A stretch of DNA of 64,000 bases from Puffinus mauretanicus (lineage: Eukaryota > Chordata > Aves > Procellariiformes > Procellariidae). The stretch's first letter is position 1. Every line of letters begins with the position of its first letter. Position numbers and translations under genes: made by a program. The DNA lies in NCBI GenBank assembly GCA_023333565.1, contig JAJKFH010000374.1, positions 2,542,001 to 2,606,000 of the forward strand, read 5' to 3'. Positions 20,601 through 26,962 of the stretch are shown one piece after another. A model generated the notes under the pieces. That model worked only from the letters and a program-made list of their open reading frames with translations. It was not told the DNA's origin and did no database searches.

Positions 20601-23481
20601 ATAGATGCCCCAGGGAGGTCTGACAATGGGATATTGTCATTTCTTCTCAGGTGTTCAAACAACCTACAAACAGAACACCCCCAGTAATTACTAGTTCCTG
20701 GATCTTCCATAACACTGTGTGTGCTCAGTTATTTCAAATAACTGTGGGATGCCAGTCACCTGCTGTTGAGGAATCAGCTTAACACAGTGTAACGGCAAGT
20801 GACTGCCACAGGCAAACTCAAACAGGAGAAAGGTGAATGAAGCAGATGTGACTTGAACGGTACTTGTAGAGTAGCAAAGAAAAAAACTGACAACTGTTCA
20901 CTTTAGAAGGCATAAGTCTAGCAGCAAAATATGAAGATTATGATCATCATGATTCTTATCACAGTTTGTTGATGGCCACCTAATTGAACAGCTCAGTTGG
21001 TTTCATCTCCACTCTCCTTTACTAGGAAGTCACAGTTTTCAATCTTCAAATGGACTCATTCTTAGAGTCCTCAATAGTAGACAACACAAACAGCTGAGAA
21101 AGTGCTTTCTGCATGGCAGCATAGTTTTAATGTAAGCCAACAAATAGTCAAATTCAAGGCACTACTGTCAGGTCAGTAGTGGTCAGGGTTTCTTCTACTT
21201 TGGAACCATTCTAAAAGCACTGTGAGACACGAGCTTTTTGAAGATACAGATACGTACATGGAGCATACTTTAGATATACACAGTATATACATTTACCTGA
21301 ATCCAAATGAGAAATGGTTCAAAAATCAAATTACAAAAAAAAAATTGTGTATAAGAATATTTACTCCTTAAAACGAATAAACATGCAATTATTACCTTCC
21401 ACGTCCTCCCATTCATCTTCACTTTCATCATCATCATCATCGTCAGTATTGTCTTCATCCATCTCTTTTTTAACAGGAGATTCCCTCTTCAACTTTATCT
21501 CCTTCTGAGTGGGCTTCAGCGAGTCACTGTTAAAATTATCAAAATGGCTTTAGCATCAGGAAGTGTACATGCTCGTTTATTTAAGAAAAATAAAGAACAC
21601 ACTAAAAATAGGGAAATAAATGAACCATGACCTCTGCATCAGTAACAACCGACCGAGTATTTGACAATTAAACCACAGACACCTTCTCTGTAAAGCAAAC
21701 CGTCTTTGCCATAAATAACCACGGGCTCAATGGAGCAACACTTTTTCATTGCAAACTTAGGTCCTGGTTCTGCAAGGATGTTTAGGAAGGAAGATGCCTG
21801 AACCTACAAAAGGCCCCATCCTTTAGAACAGCTTGTACAAATCAGCCCTTAGATAAATGTTTCACTGAATTATCTGTTCTTACTGAACCTTCAAAGTGTA
21901 TTGAAATTGGAATTGCTTCTGTTTCATCACACTAATACCCAAAGCTCTAGCTGGCCAGTGAAATGAGACCAATAGTTTAATTTCTTTTCATTAATTCATT
22001 TGCTGTAGCAATCTCCATGGGCAGACCATGCTGATATTATATTTGGATTCCAAAAAACACCAGAGAATGATATGTTTAAAGTTTTCTGCTCATCATCTTA
22101 AACGCAAATCTCAGGCCAACATTTCTATTCATGCTGGATTCCATAAAGCCTCCCTAGTCCCATGTAAAAACTACAACAGATGAAATAAAATTTTGTATTT
22201 AAACCACTGAATTTGAAAAGGCTCACATGTTTGCTTCCCATGCAGACTATCTTCCTCAGGACTGACTCTGCAATGAATGAGACGGTACTTCTGTCCAGCT
22301 GTGTGACACAAATGTACTAAATTGGACTGATAGCCTAAAATAAACTGCTCACATGTCCATATGCAGCACTGGGCCCTAAACAAATAACATGTAACCATGA
22401 ACAGAGACCTCCTATAGACTCGAATGATAACAAGTAAACTTACCTCCAAGTTTCCTCTTTGTTATGATTCCCTTTATTTCTAGTAATTTTTTTATTTTCT
22501 TTTATTAGTGATTTTGCCCCTTTTTGTTTTGGAGGCTTATTTGCTGAGTTGGAAACTCCAGTATCACAATCTTCTTTCTTCCTAGCCAGAGCTTTTGAGT
22601 CATTCTTCTTTATACAGGGCTTTTTCTCTTCAAAATCATCTGCATGGGACAGAAGAAAGGAAGATACGTTAAAGGATGAAGTCTTATCTCCGTGGCAATC
22701 AGAAACAATATCTCCATGGACTTCATTAGAGCCAGCTACAGAAGAAAGTGAGCACTCACAATGACGAGCATGCACTGTTTCTGAATAAACAGGTAAGACC
22801 TGAACGAGACCTGAGTAGGAAAATACTCATAACAATGTAACGCACAAGAAGTACATAAATATTCCTATAGTCCTACCAGTGGGGTCAGTTGAAAAACAAG
22901 CATCGTACTTGCCACTCACATGAAATTATTATTTGTAAAGCTGCTCTGGAGAACTTTTCACGGGACACGGACCCGCACGCCCCGGCCGCTGCCGCAGCGG
23001 GGGGTGTCCGCAGCCCCGCCACGGCTGAGGTGAGACAAACCCTCACCGGGTCGCTCAGTGCCTGATTTTCAGCCTTTGCCTGTGCTTCCAGACAGCGTGT
23101 GGGCCCCACCGGCCATTTCATAGACGGATTTAACCCCCCGATTTCTGTGTGAATCGCCCCGCCCTCTGGCACTGCGGAGAACACTTATCCACGCCTCCAG
23201 CCTGAGGTAACGGCCCTTTCCCCCACGGGGGCTGCCGAGGCCCAGCGCTGCGCTAAGAGCGAGCGGACACTCGCCGCTCCTTAGCTCCGCCGGAACGCCA
23301 GAGGCTGGAGAGGCCCCAACCGCCGGCGGTGGCGCAGCACCCGGCCCGGCCCGGCCTCCTGCCCGCACTCACCCCCCTCCTCCTCCTCCGGCTCCGGCTC
23401 GTCCCGCGGCGCCCCCAGCCCCCCGGAGCGCCTCTTGCTGGCAGCCGCCGGCCAGGGCGATGCTTTGCGCTTCCTGCCCAT
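11412..23481 (-). CDS. XPC: XPC, DNA damage recognition protein of nucleotide excision repair (complete, 16 coding exons)
   Basis: XPC, bound to RAD23B and centrin-2, senses helix distortion in global-genome nucleotide excision repair and recruits TFIIH in the nucleus. Sixteen coding exons sum to 3033 nt, giving 1010 residues; human XPC has 940 and also 16 exons. By exon translation: disordered acidic N-terminus (1-195) with the TFIIH p62-binding Trp/Val (W188, V191); first part of the Rad4 transglutaminase-like fold (about 225-385); a long charged disordered insertion (386-595); the rest of that fold (596-696); beta-hairpin domains BHD1-3 (about 700-905); centrin-binding helix (919-935); C-terminal TFIIH-binding tail ending LFPFEKL. 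W762 corresponds to human W690, a xeroderma residue. About 55 extra residues precede W188 and about 17 more lie in the insertion. The ATG at 23481 sits in GCGCCATGG, a good start context. All introns are GT-AG and phases agree. LSM3 diverges from the same CpG island. Confidence 0.97.
12287..12376 (-). CDS. XPC: XPC coding exon 15 (centrin-2 binding helix)
   Basis: It encodes 30 residues, [20 protein letters not shown] then [10 protein letters not shown]. The helix [16 protein letters not shown] matches the human centrin-2 binding site (847-863), with the large anchors W848, L851 and L855 kept here as W920, L923 and L927. The acceptor is CCCACACAG and the donor GTATTC is on the weak side. Both ends are phase 0. 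Confidence 0.96.
12898..12991 (-). CDS. XPC: XPC coding exon 14
   Basis: It encodes [20 protein letters not shown] followed by a Glu/Lys-rich helix ([11 protein letters not shown]), matching human [20 protein letters not shown]. It closes BHD3 and leads to the centrin helix. The acceptor is CCTTCCTAG and the donor GTGAGA. The first base completes a split Val codon. Confidence 0.96.
13326..13495 (-). CDS. XPC: XPC coding exon 13 (BHD3)
   Basis: It encodes [20 protein letters not shown] then [20 protein letters not shown] and [17 protein letters not shown]. This is the heart of BHD3, the hairpin domain that, in the yeast Rad4 structure, reaches into the damaged duplex with flipped-out bases. 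Conservation with human is very high. The acceptor is TTGCAATAACAG and the donor GTATGT. Confidence 0.97.
13999..14133 (-). CDS. XPC: XPC coding exon 12 (BHD2-BHD3)
   Basis: It encodes 45 residues starting [20 protein letters not shown] and ending [10 protein letters not shown] (human [30 protein letters not shown]). Both ends are phase 0. The acceptor is TTTGTACAG and the donor GTAGCT. Confidence 0.96.
14590..14671 (-). CDS. XPC: XPC coding exon 11 (BHD2, contains W762)
   Basis: It encodes [20 protein letters not shown] then IGEVPYK. The Trp in RDTWLK is W762, the counterpart of human W690, whose W690S change destabilises XPC in xeroderma pigmentosum. The acceptor is CCTTTTTAG and the donor GTAAGA. 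The exon starts with the last base of a split Arg codon. Confidence 0.96.
14927..15087 (-). CDS. XPC: XPC coding exon 10 (BHD1)
   Basis: It encodes [20 protein letters not shown] then [20 protein letters not shown] and [13 protein letters not shown]. Human reads [20 protein letters not shown] at this point. BHD1 with the transglutaminase fold grips undamaged duplex in the Rad4 structure. The acceptor is TTCCTACAG and the donor GTGAGT. Confidence 0.96.
15563..16495 (-). CDS. XPC: XPC coding exon 9 (disordered insertion plus second half of transglutaminase-like fold)
   Basis: The largest exon: 933 nt, residues 386-696, phase 0 at both ends. Residues 386-595 are charged and Ser/Lys/Glu-rich, with acidic serine clusters such as [14 protein letters not shown] that look like CK2-type sites (inference). 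From 599 the folded part begins: [20 protein letters not shown], then [13 protein letters not shown] and [12 protein letters not shown], all close to human. The acceptor is TTTCTTTGCAG and the donor GTAAAT. A possible read-through past the donor ends soon at a stop. Confidence 0.97.
16938..17027 (-). CDS. XPC: XPC coding exon 8
   Basis: It encodes 30 residues, [20 protein letters not shown] then [10 protein letters not shown], matching human [20 protein letters not shown]. This is a buried helix of the transglutaminase-like fold. The acceptor is TTCTTTTGCAG and the donor GTAGAT; phase 0 at both ends. Confidence 0.95.
17240..17300 (-). repeat. MIR-like SINE fragment in XPC intron 7
   Basis: CTCACAGATGAGGAACC followed by AAGAGGCTAAAAGAATC resembles the reverse-oriented MIR core (TTTACAGATGAGGAAACTGAGGCACAGAGAGGTTAAG). 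It is short and diverged. The rest of this 1.4-kb intron (17028-18414) shows nothing recognisable. Confidence 0.3.
18415..18535 (-). CDS. XPC: XPC coding exon 7
   Basis: It encodes [20 protein letters not shown] then [20 protein letters not shown] (human FIGTFTVNAEL and [19 protein letters not shown]). The first base completes a Trp codon and the last codon is complete. The acceptor is ATTTCAG and the donor GTAAGT. Confidence 0.96.
18747..18904 (-). CDS. XPC: XPC coding exon 6
   Basis: It encodes [20 protein letters not shown] then [14 protein letters not shown] and LSNLVK, the start of the transglutaminase-like fold. Human [20 protein letters not shown] differs at one residue. The acceptor is TGAGAAATTCTCAG-like (TCTCAG before 18904) and the donor GTAAAA. 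It ends two bases into the Trp codon. Confidence 0.95.
19416..19500 (-). CDS. XPC: XPC coding exon 5
   Basis: It encodes [20 protein letters not shown] then EVREDTHK, matching human [20 protein letters not shown]. It is a basic helix ahead of the folded core. The acceptor is AATCTTATGCAG and the donor GTATTG. The first base completes a split Arg codon. Confidence 0.96.
20437..20560 (-). CDS. XPC: XPC coding exon 4
   Basis: It encodes [20 protein letters not shown] then [20 protein letters not shown]. The block [11 protein letters not shown] is identical to human. The acceptor is TTTTTCCAG and the donor GTAAGA, and the exon ends two bases into an Arg codon. The first half is poorly conserved. 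Confidence 0.95.
21396..21526 (-). CDS. XPC: XPC coding exon 3 (acidic TFIIH p62-binding stretch)
   Basis: It encodes [20 protein letters not shown] followed by an acidic run with six Asp (residues 177-182) and [10 protein letters not shown]. In human XPC the corresponding acidic string with W133 and V136 binds the PH domain of TFIIH p62; the counterparts here are W188 and V191. The Asp run is encoded mostly by a GAT repeat. The acceptor is TTTTAACAG and the donor GTAATA. Confidence 0.95.
22444..22780 (-). CDS. XPC: XPC coding exon 2 (disordered N-terminal region)
   Basis: 337 nt encoding about 112 residues (37-148): [20 protein letters not shown], then a Ser- and Lys-rich stretch ending [10 protein letters not shown]. 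There is little similarity to human in this part. The call rests on an open frame bounded by TTTATTCAG and GTAAGT whose phases fit exon 1 (one base over) and exon 3 (Ser completed by T at 21526). The Lys-rich second half resembles the nuclear-targeting N-terminus of other XPC proteins. Confidence 0.85.
23373..23481 (-). CDS. XPC: XPC coding exon 1 (start codon)
   Basis: It starts at ATG 23481-23479 in the context GCGCCATGG and encodes [20 protein letters not shown] then [16 protein letters not shown]. The basic MGRKRK start parallels human MARKRA. The donor is GTGAGT at 23372; one spare base gives Glu with exon 2. The exon is GC-rich and lies in the CpG island. Reading on past the donor would give a longer GC-rich frame, which is not used. 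Confidence 0.92.
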
Positions 23482-23623
23482 GGCGCTCCCCCGGCAGCGG
23501 GCAGGCTGCGTCCCCCGCCACCGACCCCCACCGTGCCGCCACCGCCCCCCGCCCCGCCCCCGGCGGAGGGGAAGGGGAAGGGCCATAAAGTCTCGCGGGA
23601 GAACGCGGGAGGCGGTTTGAAAG
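23482..23623. promoter_or_regulatory. Bidirectional XPC/LSM3 promoter
   Basis: Only 142 bp separate the two divergent start codons, so both 5' UTRs and the core promoter lie here. Visible elements: GC boxes (CCGCCCCGCCCCCGG at about 23550-23563), a TCTCGCGGGAGA motif near 23591 close to the TCTCGCGAGA element of TATA-less promoters, TTTGAA at 23616-23621, and a YY1-type AAGATGGCGG at the LSM3 start. No convincing TATA box is seen. Transcription start sites cannot be placed from sequence alone. Confidence 0.8.
23525..23561 (-). promoter_or_regulatory. Potential G-quadruplex (minus) / i-motif (plus)
   Basis: C runs at 23525-23529, 23545-23550, 23552-23555 and 23557-23561 give four G runs of four or more on the minus strand. 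Three are separated by single bases and one by a longer loop. It lies between the two start codons. Confidence 0.45.
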
Positions 23624-23630
23624 ATGGCGG
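23621..23630 (+). promoter_or_regulatory. YY1-type motif overlapping the LSM3 start codon
   Basis: AAGATGGCGG matches the YY1 AANATGGCGGC core, with its ATG being the LSM3 initiation codon. YY1 sites at the start codon with a short 5' UTR are a known arrangement in housekeeping genes (TISU elements). This supports the chosen start and a short leader. Confidence 0.5.
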
Positions 23631-23644
23631 ATGAGGTGGACCAG
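23624..23644 (+). CDS. LSM3: LSM3 coding exon 1
   Basis: Seven codons, MADEVDQ, then the donor GTGAGC. Human has MADDVDQ. It is too short to find by length and was recognised by homology and by phase with exon 2. Confidence 0.96.
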
Positions 23645-26638
23645 GTGAGCGGCTCCCTGCTTCCCTCAGGGCGGGAGGCAGCGGCGAGGCCTTCCCCGCT
23701 GCGGCTGGGCCTGCGCCCCCGCCCTCCCGGGGCTCCCGCCTTCCCTCCGCGGGTCTGGGGAAACCTTCGTTGCTGGAGGGGCGTAAGATGGAGGCAGGCT
23801 TTCTGCTGTCCAGCTGGGGCTGGGCGTACCTCCCGGCAAAGCCCCCCGCTTGGGCAGCCTTCGTGGGGCGCAGCCCCGCGGGGGGAGCGCTTTCTGCGTG
23901 AAATGAAGTTCCTACACGGCCTGGGTCCTTGTGCTGCCGCCGGGGTTGTCAGGAGTGCGGGCAGGGCTCGCTTCAGGCCCGTTGCCCCCAGGAACCACCG
24001 GAGGAGGGAAACGGAGGAAAGCAACTGAGGAAAATACCCTTGGCTCTGCCTCACTGAGAAGGAAATCGGTAGCGTGGTGCGGGATACGCCCAAAAACGTT
24101 CGCACATTTTAGCTGTGATCCTGAAAGTACGCCTTATCACAAAAACAGAGACCTCGGCCTGCTGTGCGTTCAGGTCTCTAACCCTTGAGGCCTGGCATGA
24201 CTGCTGTGGTGTTGAGCTAGGCCTCAAGGAGGATGTGCATTGGAGCAGGAGGGGCAGCGTGTGGCCCAGCTGACTGATATGTGCTGGCAAAAATGGCAGT
24301 GTGCGCTTGGTTTCTCTGGCCCGCGCCATGTGATGGCACAGGTGTGGTGCTGGCCCATAAGCTGGCCGGTTCATGCAGATTAGGCTTTCTGCTGCAGTAT
24401 GGACAATGGTTGCTGATAAGGAATGTAGTTTATAAAACAGTATGCGTGAGGCATGATTTCCTGCAAACTAAACTCAAGTCTTTTAACTCATTTTGCTCAG
24501 GCTGGTGAATATCCGTAGAATGGTAATATTAACTGCACTCCGATTCAACAGGATGTGAAGGAATGATTTGAAATATTTGAGTGTATGTTCTTACCTGTTT
24601 GTTTTCTGTCTCTCACAAGCACTGAGGGATGGAAAAGTTCATGGCTTCTTATGTACAAATAACTTTTTTAATTTTATATTTTTAGCAACAAACAACAAAT
24701 ACTGTAGAGGAGCCACTTGATCTCATCAGACTCAGTCTAGATGAGCGAATCTATGTCAAAATGAGGAATGACAGAGAGCTTAGAGGCAGACTACATGTAA
24801 GTAAAACTTTCGGAACACTACCATGCTTATTCAGCTAAGCACTGGGCAGCCTTTTTTATGTGCAATAGTCTACTACACAGATGCTCTATCCTGGAAACAC
24901 TCAAGGTCAAGTTGGGCAGGGCTCTGAGCAACCTGATCTAGATGAAGATGTCCCTTCTCAGTGCGGAGGCGTTGGGCTAGATGACCTTTAAAGGTCCCCT
25001 CCAACCCAAACAATTCTATGATTCTTCCATTGATTGTTTAAAAATATTAGTTTAAAAGTGCAAGTAATTGTATCTCATGTTTAAAAGTGCAAAAGTGGTT
25101 AGAGAAGGTAGGTTAAGGATCATCTTAGTAACAAGGGCTGAACCCTTTCTCTTATCAAAAGCGTAATGTGATCGGTGGCAAAATCTAGTTTGTTCAGTAC
25201 TCTGTCTGCTATTCAATACTTCTCTAGAGATTCAAGAGATGTATTTTGTTTTTCTTGTCTCCTGAATGATACCAAGCAATTAATTCCACTGCTTTTGTGT
25301 TCCGTTTCTGCGTCTGTGAAATAAGCAATAATGCTGCAGGCCTCCTTTTGTGAAGTACCCTGCGATCTCTTTAAGACTGAATTAAGAATGAGATTATCAT
25401 TATCAAACAAGTATCTCTTAAGGCACACCCTATGAGGGTATAATGGGATGTGTACTCAGCTGGATTCTCTGCAAATCTCGTTTGTCCAAGTGCTTGCTTC
25501 TGAGAGTGATAGGTCTCTTGATGAGACAGATTTTTGCTTTCTATTAAGTCAGTCATCCTGAATACTGTACTGTGTTGGGGAAGACATCCAGCTACCCCAT
25601 GTGTTAACTGGGCCTCAACTCCTTCGGGAACACAAAGGTGAGGAGAAGTCCATGAGGCACACGTGTAGTTTGCAGCATGCTTTTGTAAGGTGTTTGGAAC
25701 GTGGGCTTATTTAAGTTTTTGTAGCCGTTTATGAATTACAGCTTTCGCATCACTTAAGTTGGCCCCAGGCAATCAATTCCAGAAGGCTGGACTGGCAGCA
25801 GAGAATGTGTAGCTGGTTTAATGTTAATGAAGTGTGTCTGTCTCTTGAGTTCTTGCATGTGTTCTCACTGAAAGCGTCAGAGCTATTTCCTGGAAGAGTG
25901 TTTCAGTGAATATAAATGTCTTCCCTTTTTTTTATGCTGCAGAGTACTGATTTGTTGGCATTTATGTTTGAAATTACAACTATAATTGATACTACTTTGT
26001 TTTGACATAATGGCACATTTTGGTCAAAATCAGGCTAAACTAATTATGTCTGAAAGTCTTGCTATAATTCTCATTTTAATGAGCTTGAGTTTGAATTTTG
26101 GAGGAAATAATAAACTAACTTCATTCCTACAGGCATATGATCAGCACTTAAATATGATTTTGGGTGATGTGGAAGAAACTGTAACTACAATAGAGATTGA
26201 TGAAGAAACCTATGAAGAGATTTATAAAGTAAGGACTTCGGTGTATTTATCCCCATAGAAAACTCTTTTAAAACTGAACTGTGTTATATTGTTAAAGTAG
26301 TTTATTGCTGACTACTTTTTGAACCAAGATGTAAAAGAAGTTTTGAGCAAATTGTTACAAAAGTACAAAGGATATCCAAAGATGTGGGTGTTAGTTGTAT
26401 TGATCTCTTCAGCATACCAGAACGTTGTATGTTTGAGCTTGTGTTTGTTGTAGTTGTTTCTTGTCTTTTGTTATGATTGAATTTGGTGATATGCTTAGCA
26501 GATATATTTTGTAAACTATACTTTTGTAAATGTAAACTTTTCTTTCCTTCTTCATAGTCTACCAAAAGGAATATTCCGATGCTCTTTGTCAGAGGTGACG
26601 GCGTTGTGCTTGTAGCTCCCCCATTGAGGGTTGGTTGA
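23624..26638 (+). CDS. LSM3: LSM3, Sm-like protein of the LSm1-7 and LSm2-8 rings (complete, 4 coding exons)
   Basis: LSM3 is a subunit of the heptameric LSm2-8 ring that binds the 3' end of U6 snRNA in the nucleus, and of LSm1-7, which promotes decapping and 5'-3' mRNA decay in the cytoplasm. Exons 23624-23644, 24686-24796, 26133-26228 and 26558-26638 join in phase 0 throughout and give 102 residues, the same length as human and, as recalled, differing only at residue 4 (Glu for Asp). The Sm1 motif lies at about 28-57 with the RNA-contact pattern D47-Q-H-L-N51; the Sm2 motif is VRGDGVVLV at 87-95. The start is supported by the YY1-type context. Intron 1 (23645-24685) is GC-rich at its start and otherwise featureless; intron 2 (24797-26132) carries a CR1 tail; intron 3 (26229-26557) shows nothing. 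Confidence 0.98.
24686..24796 (+). CDS. LSM3: LSM3 coding exon 2 (first half of Sm1)
   Basis: 37 codons, [20 protein letters not shown] then [17 protein letters not shown], identical to human as recalled. The acceptor is TATTTTTAG and the donor GTAAGT. Confidence 0.98.
24889..25026 (+). mobile_element. CR1 LINE, truncated 3' end
   Basis: The order of motifs CTGGAAACACTCAAGGTCA, GCAACCTGATCTAG, TTGGGCTAGATGACCTTTA, AAGGTCCCCTCCAACCCAAA and the terminal ATTCTATGATTCT is the hallmark of the 3' end of chicken-repeat-1 retrotransposons. Only about 140 bp are kept, as usual for 5'-truncated copies. It lies in LSM3 intron 2 in the sense orientation. Some 5' extent is uncertain. Confidence 0.93.
26133..26228 (+). 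CDS. LSM3: LSM3 coding exon 3 (end of Sm1, linker)
   Basis: 32 codons, [20 protein letters not shown] then [12 protein letters not shown], identical to human as recalled. It contains the RNA-contact residues D47 and N51. The acceptor is CATTCCTACAG and the donor GTAAGG. Confidence 0.98.
26558..26638 (+). CDS. LSM3: LSM3 coding exon 4 (Sm2, stop)
   Basis: 26 codons plus [23 protein letters not shown] then PPLRVG. It carries the Sm2 motif that closes the beta barrel and contacts the neighbouring subunit. The acceptor is CTTCTTCATAG. Confidence 0.98.
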   Translation, partial: STKRNIPMLFVRGDGVVLVAPPLRVG

Positions 26639-26962
26639 AGCAACAAAGGATTTAACCTTGTTGGAAAGTTTCAGGCTCTCGGACAATGGTTCGTGTTTCG
26701 ATCATGTGTCTCAAAGTTCTGTACGTGTTTTTTATAGGATGGTTTTGTCTGTTCTTTTGGGAAGGGGAGGGAAGGGGAACCAGTTTGTCTTGTAGAAAGT
26801 ACATGTAGTCAATTCGAGCCCAACCTGATTTTTCTCAGAATTAATGTAACTGCTGTAAATTGGCTGTCTTTTCACATCAGTAAAAGAATCCTTCATTTTT
26901 TCAATCTTGGCAATAGCGCTGTCTTAATTTTTTGTTTTAAATAAATTTGGTTTATCTTTCAG
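26639..26962 (+). other. LSM3: LSM3 3' untranslated region (predicted)
   Basis: About 320 bp of non-coding sequence between the stop codon and a predicted cleavage site just after the AATAAA at 26940-26945. Confidence 0.7.
26940..26945 (+). terminator. Poly(A) signal, LSM3
   Basis: AATAAA in the stretch TTTTAAATAAATTTGG, followed by T- and G/T-rich sequence including TTGACTTGTCATGG. It is the first AATAAA after the stop codon. Confidence 0.75.

Larger units (their letters stand above)
22970..24010. promoter_or_regulatory. CpG island spanning the XPC and LSM3 first exons
   Basis: This is the only long CpG-dense, GC-rich block in an otherwise AT-rich window. It covers XPC exon 1, part of XPC intron 1, the shared promoter, LSM3 exon 1 and the start of LSM3 intron 1. 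Limits are by eye. Long open frames inside it (for example 23281-24105 minus, 23624-24028 plus) reflect high GC and not extra genes. Confidence 0.85.

Noticed and set aside
23624..24028. Plus-strand open frame continuing 134 codons from the LSM3 ATG
   Set aside because: Only the first seven codons are coding. The GTGAGC donor at 23645 and the exact match of exon 2 to LSM3 residue 8 onward show that the remainder is intron.
23281..24105. Long minus-strand open frame (about 270 codons) across the CpG island
   Set aside because: High GC lowers stop frequency. Only its inner part is real (XPC exon 1, 23373-23481), bounded by a good donor and phase-matched to exon 2; the rest is upstream promoter and LSM3 sequence.
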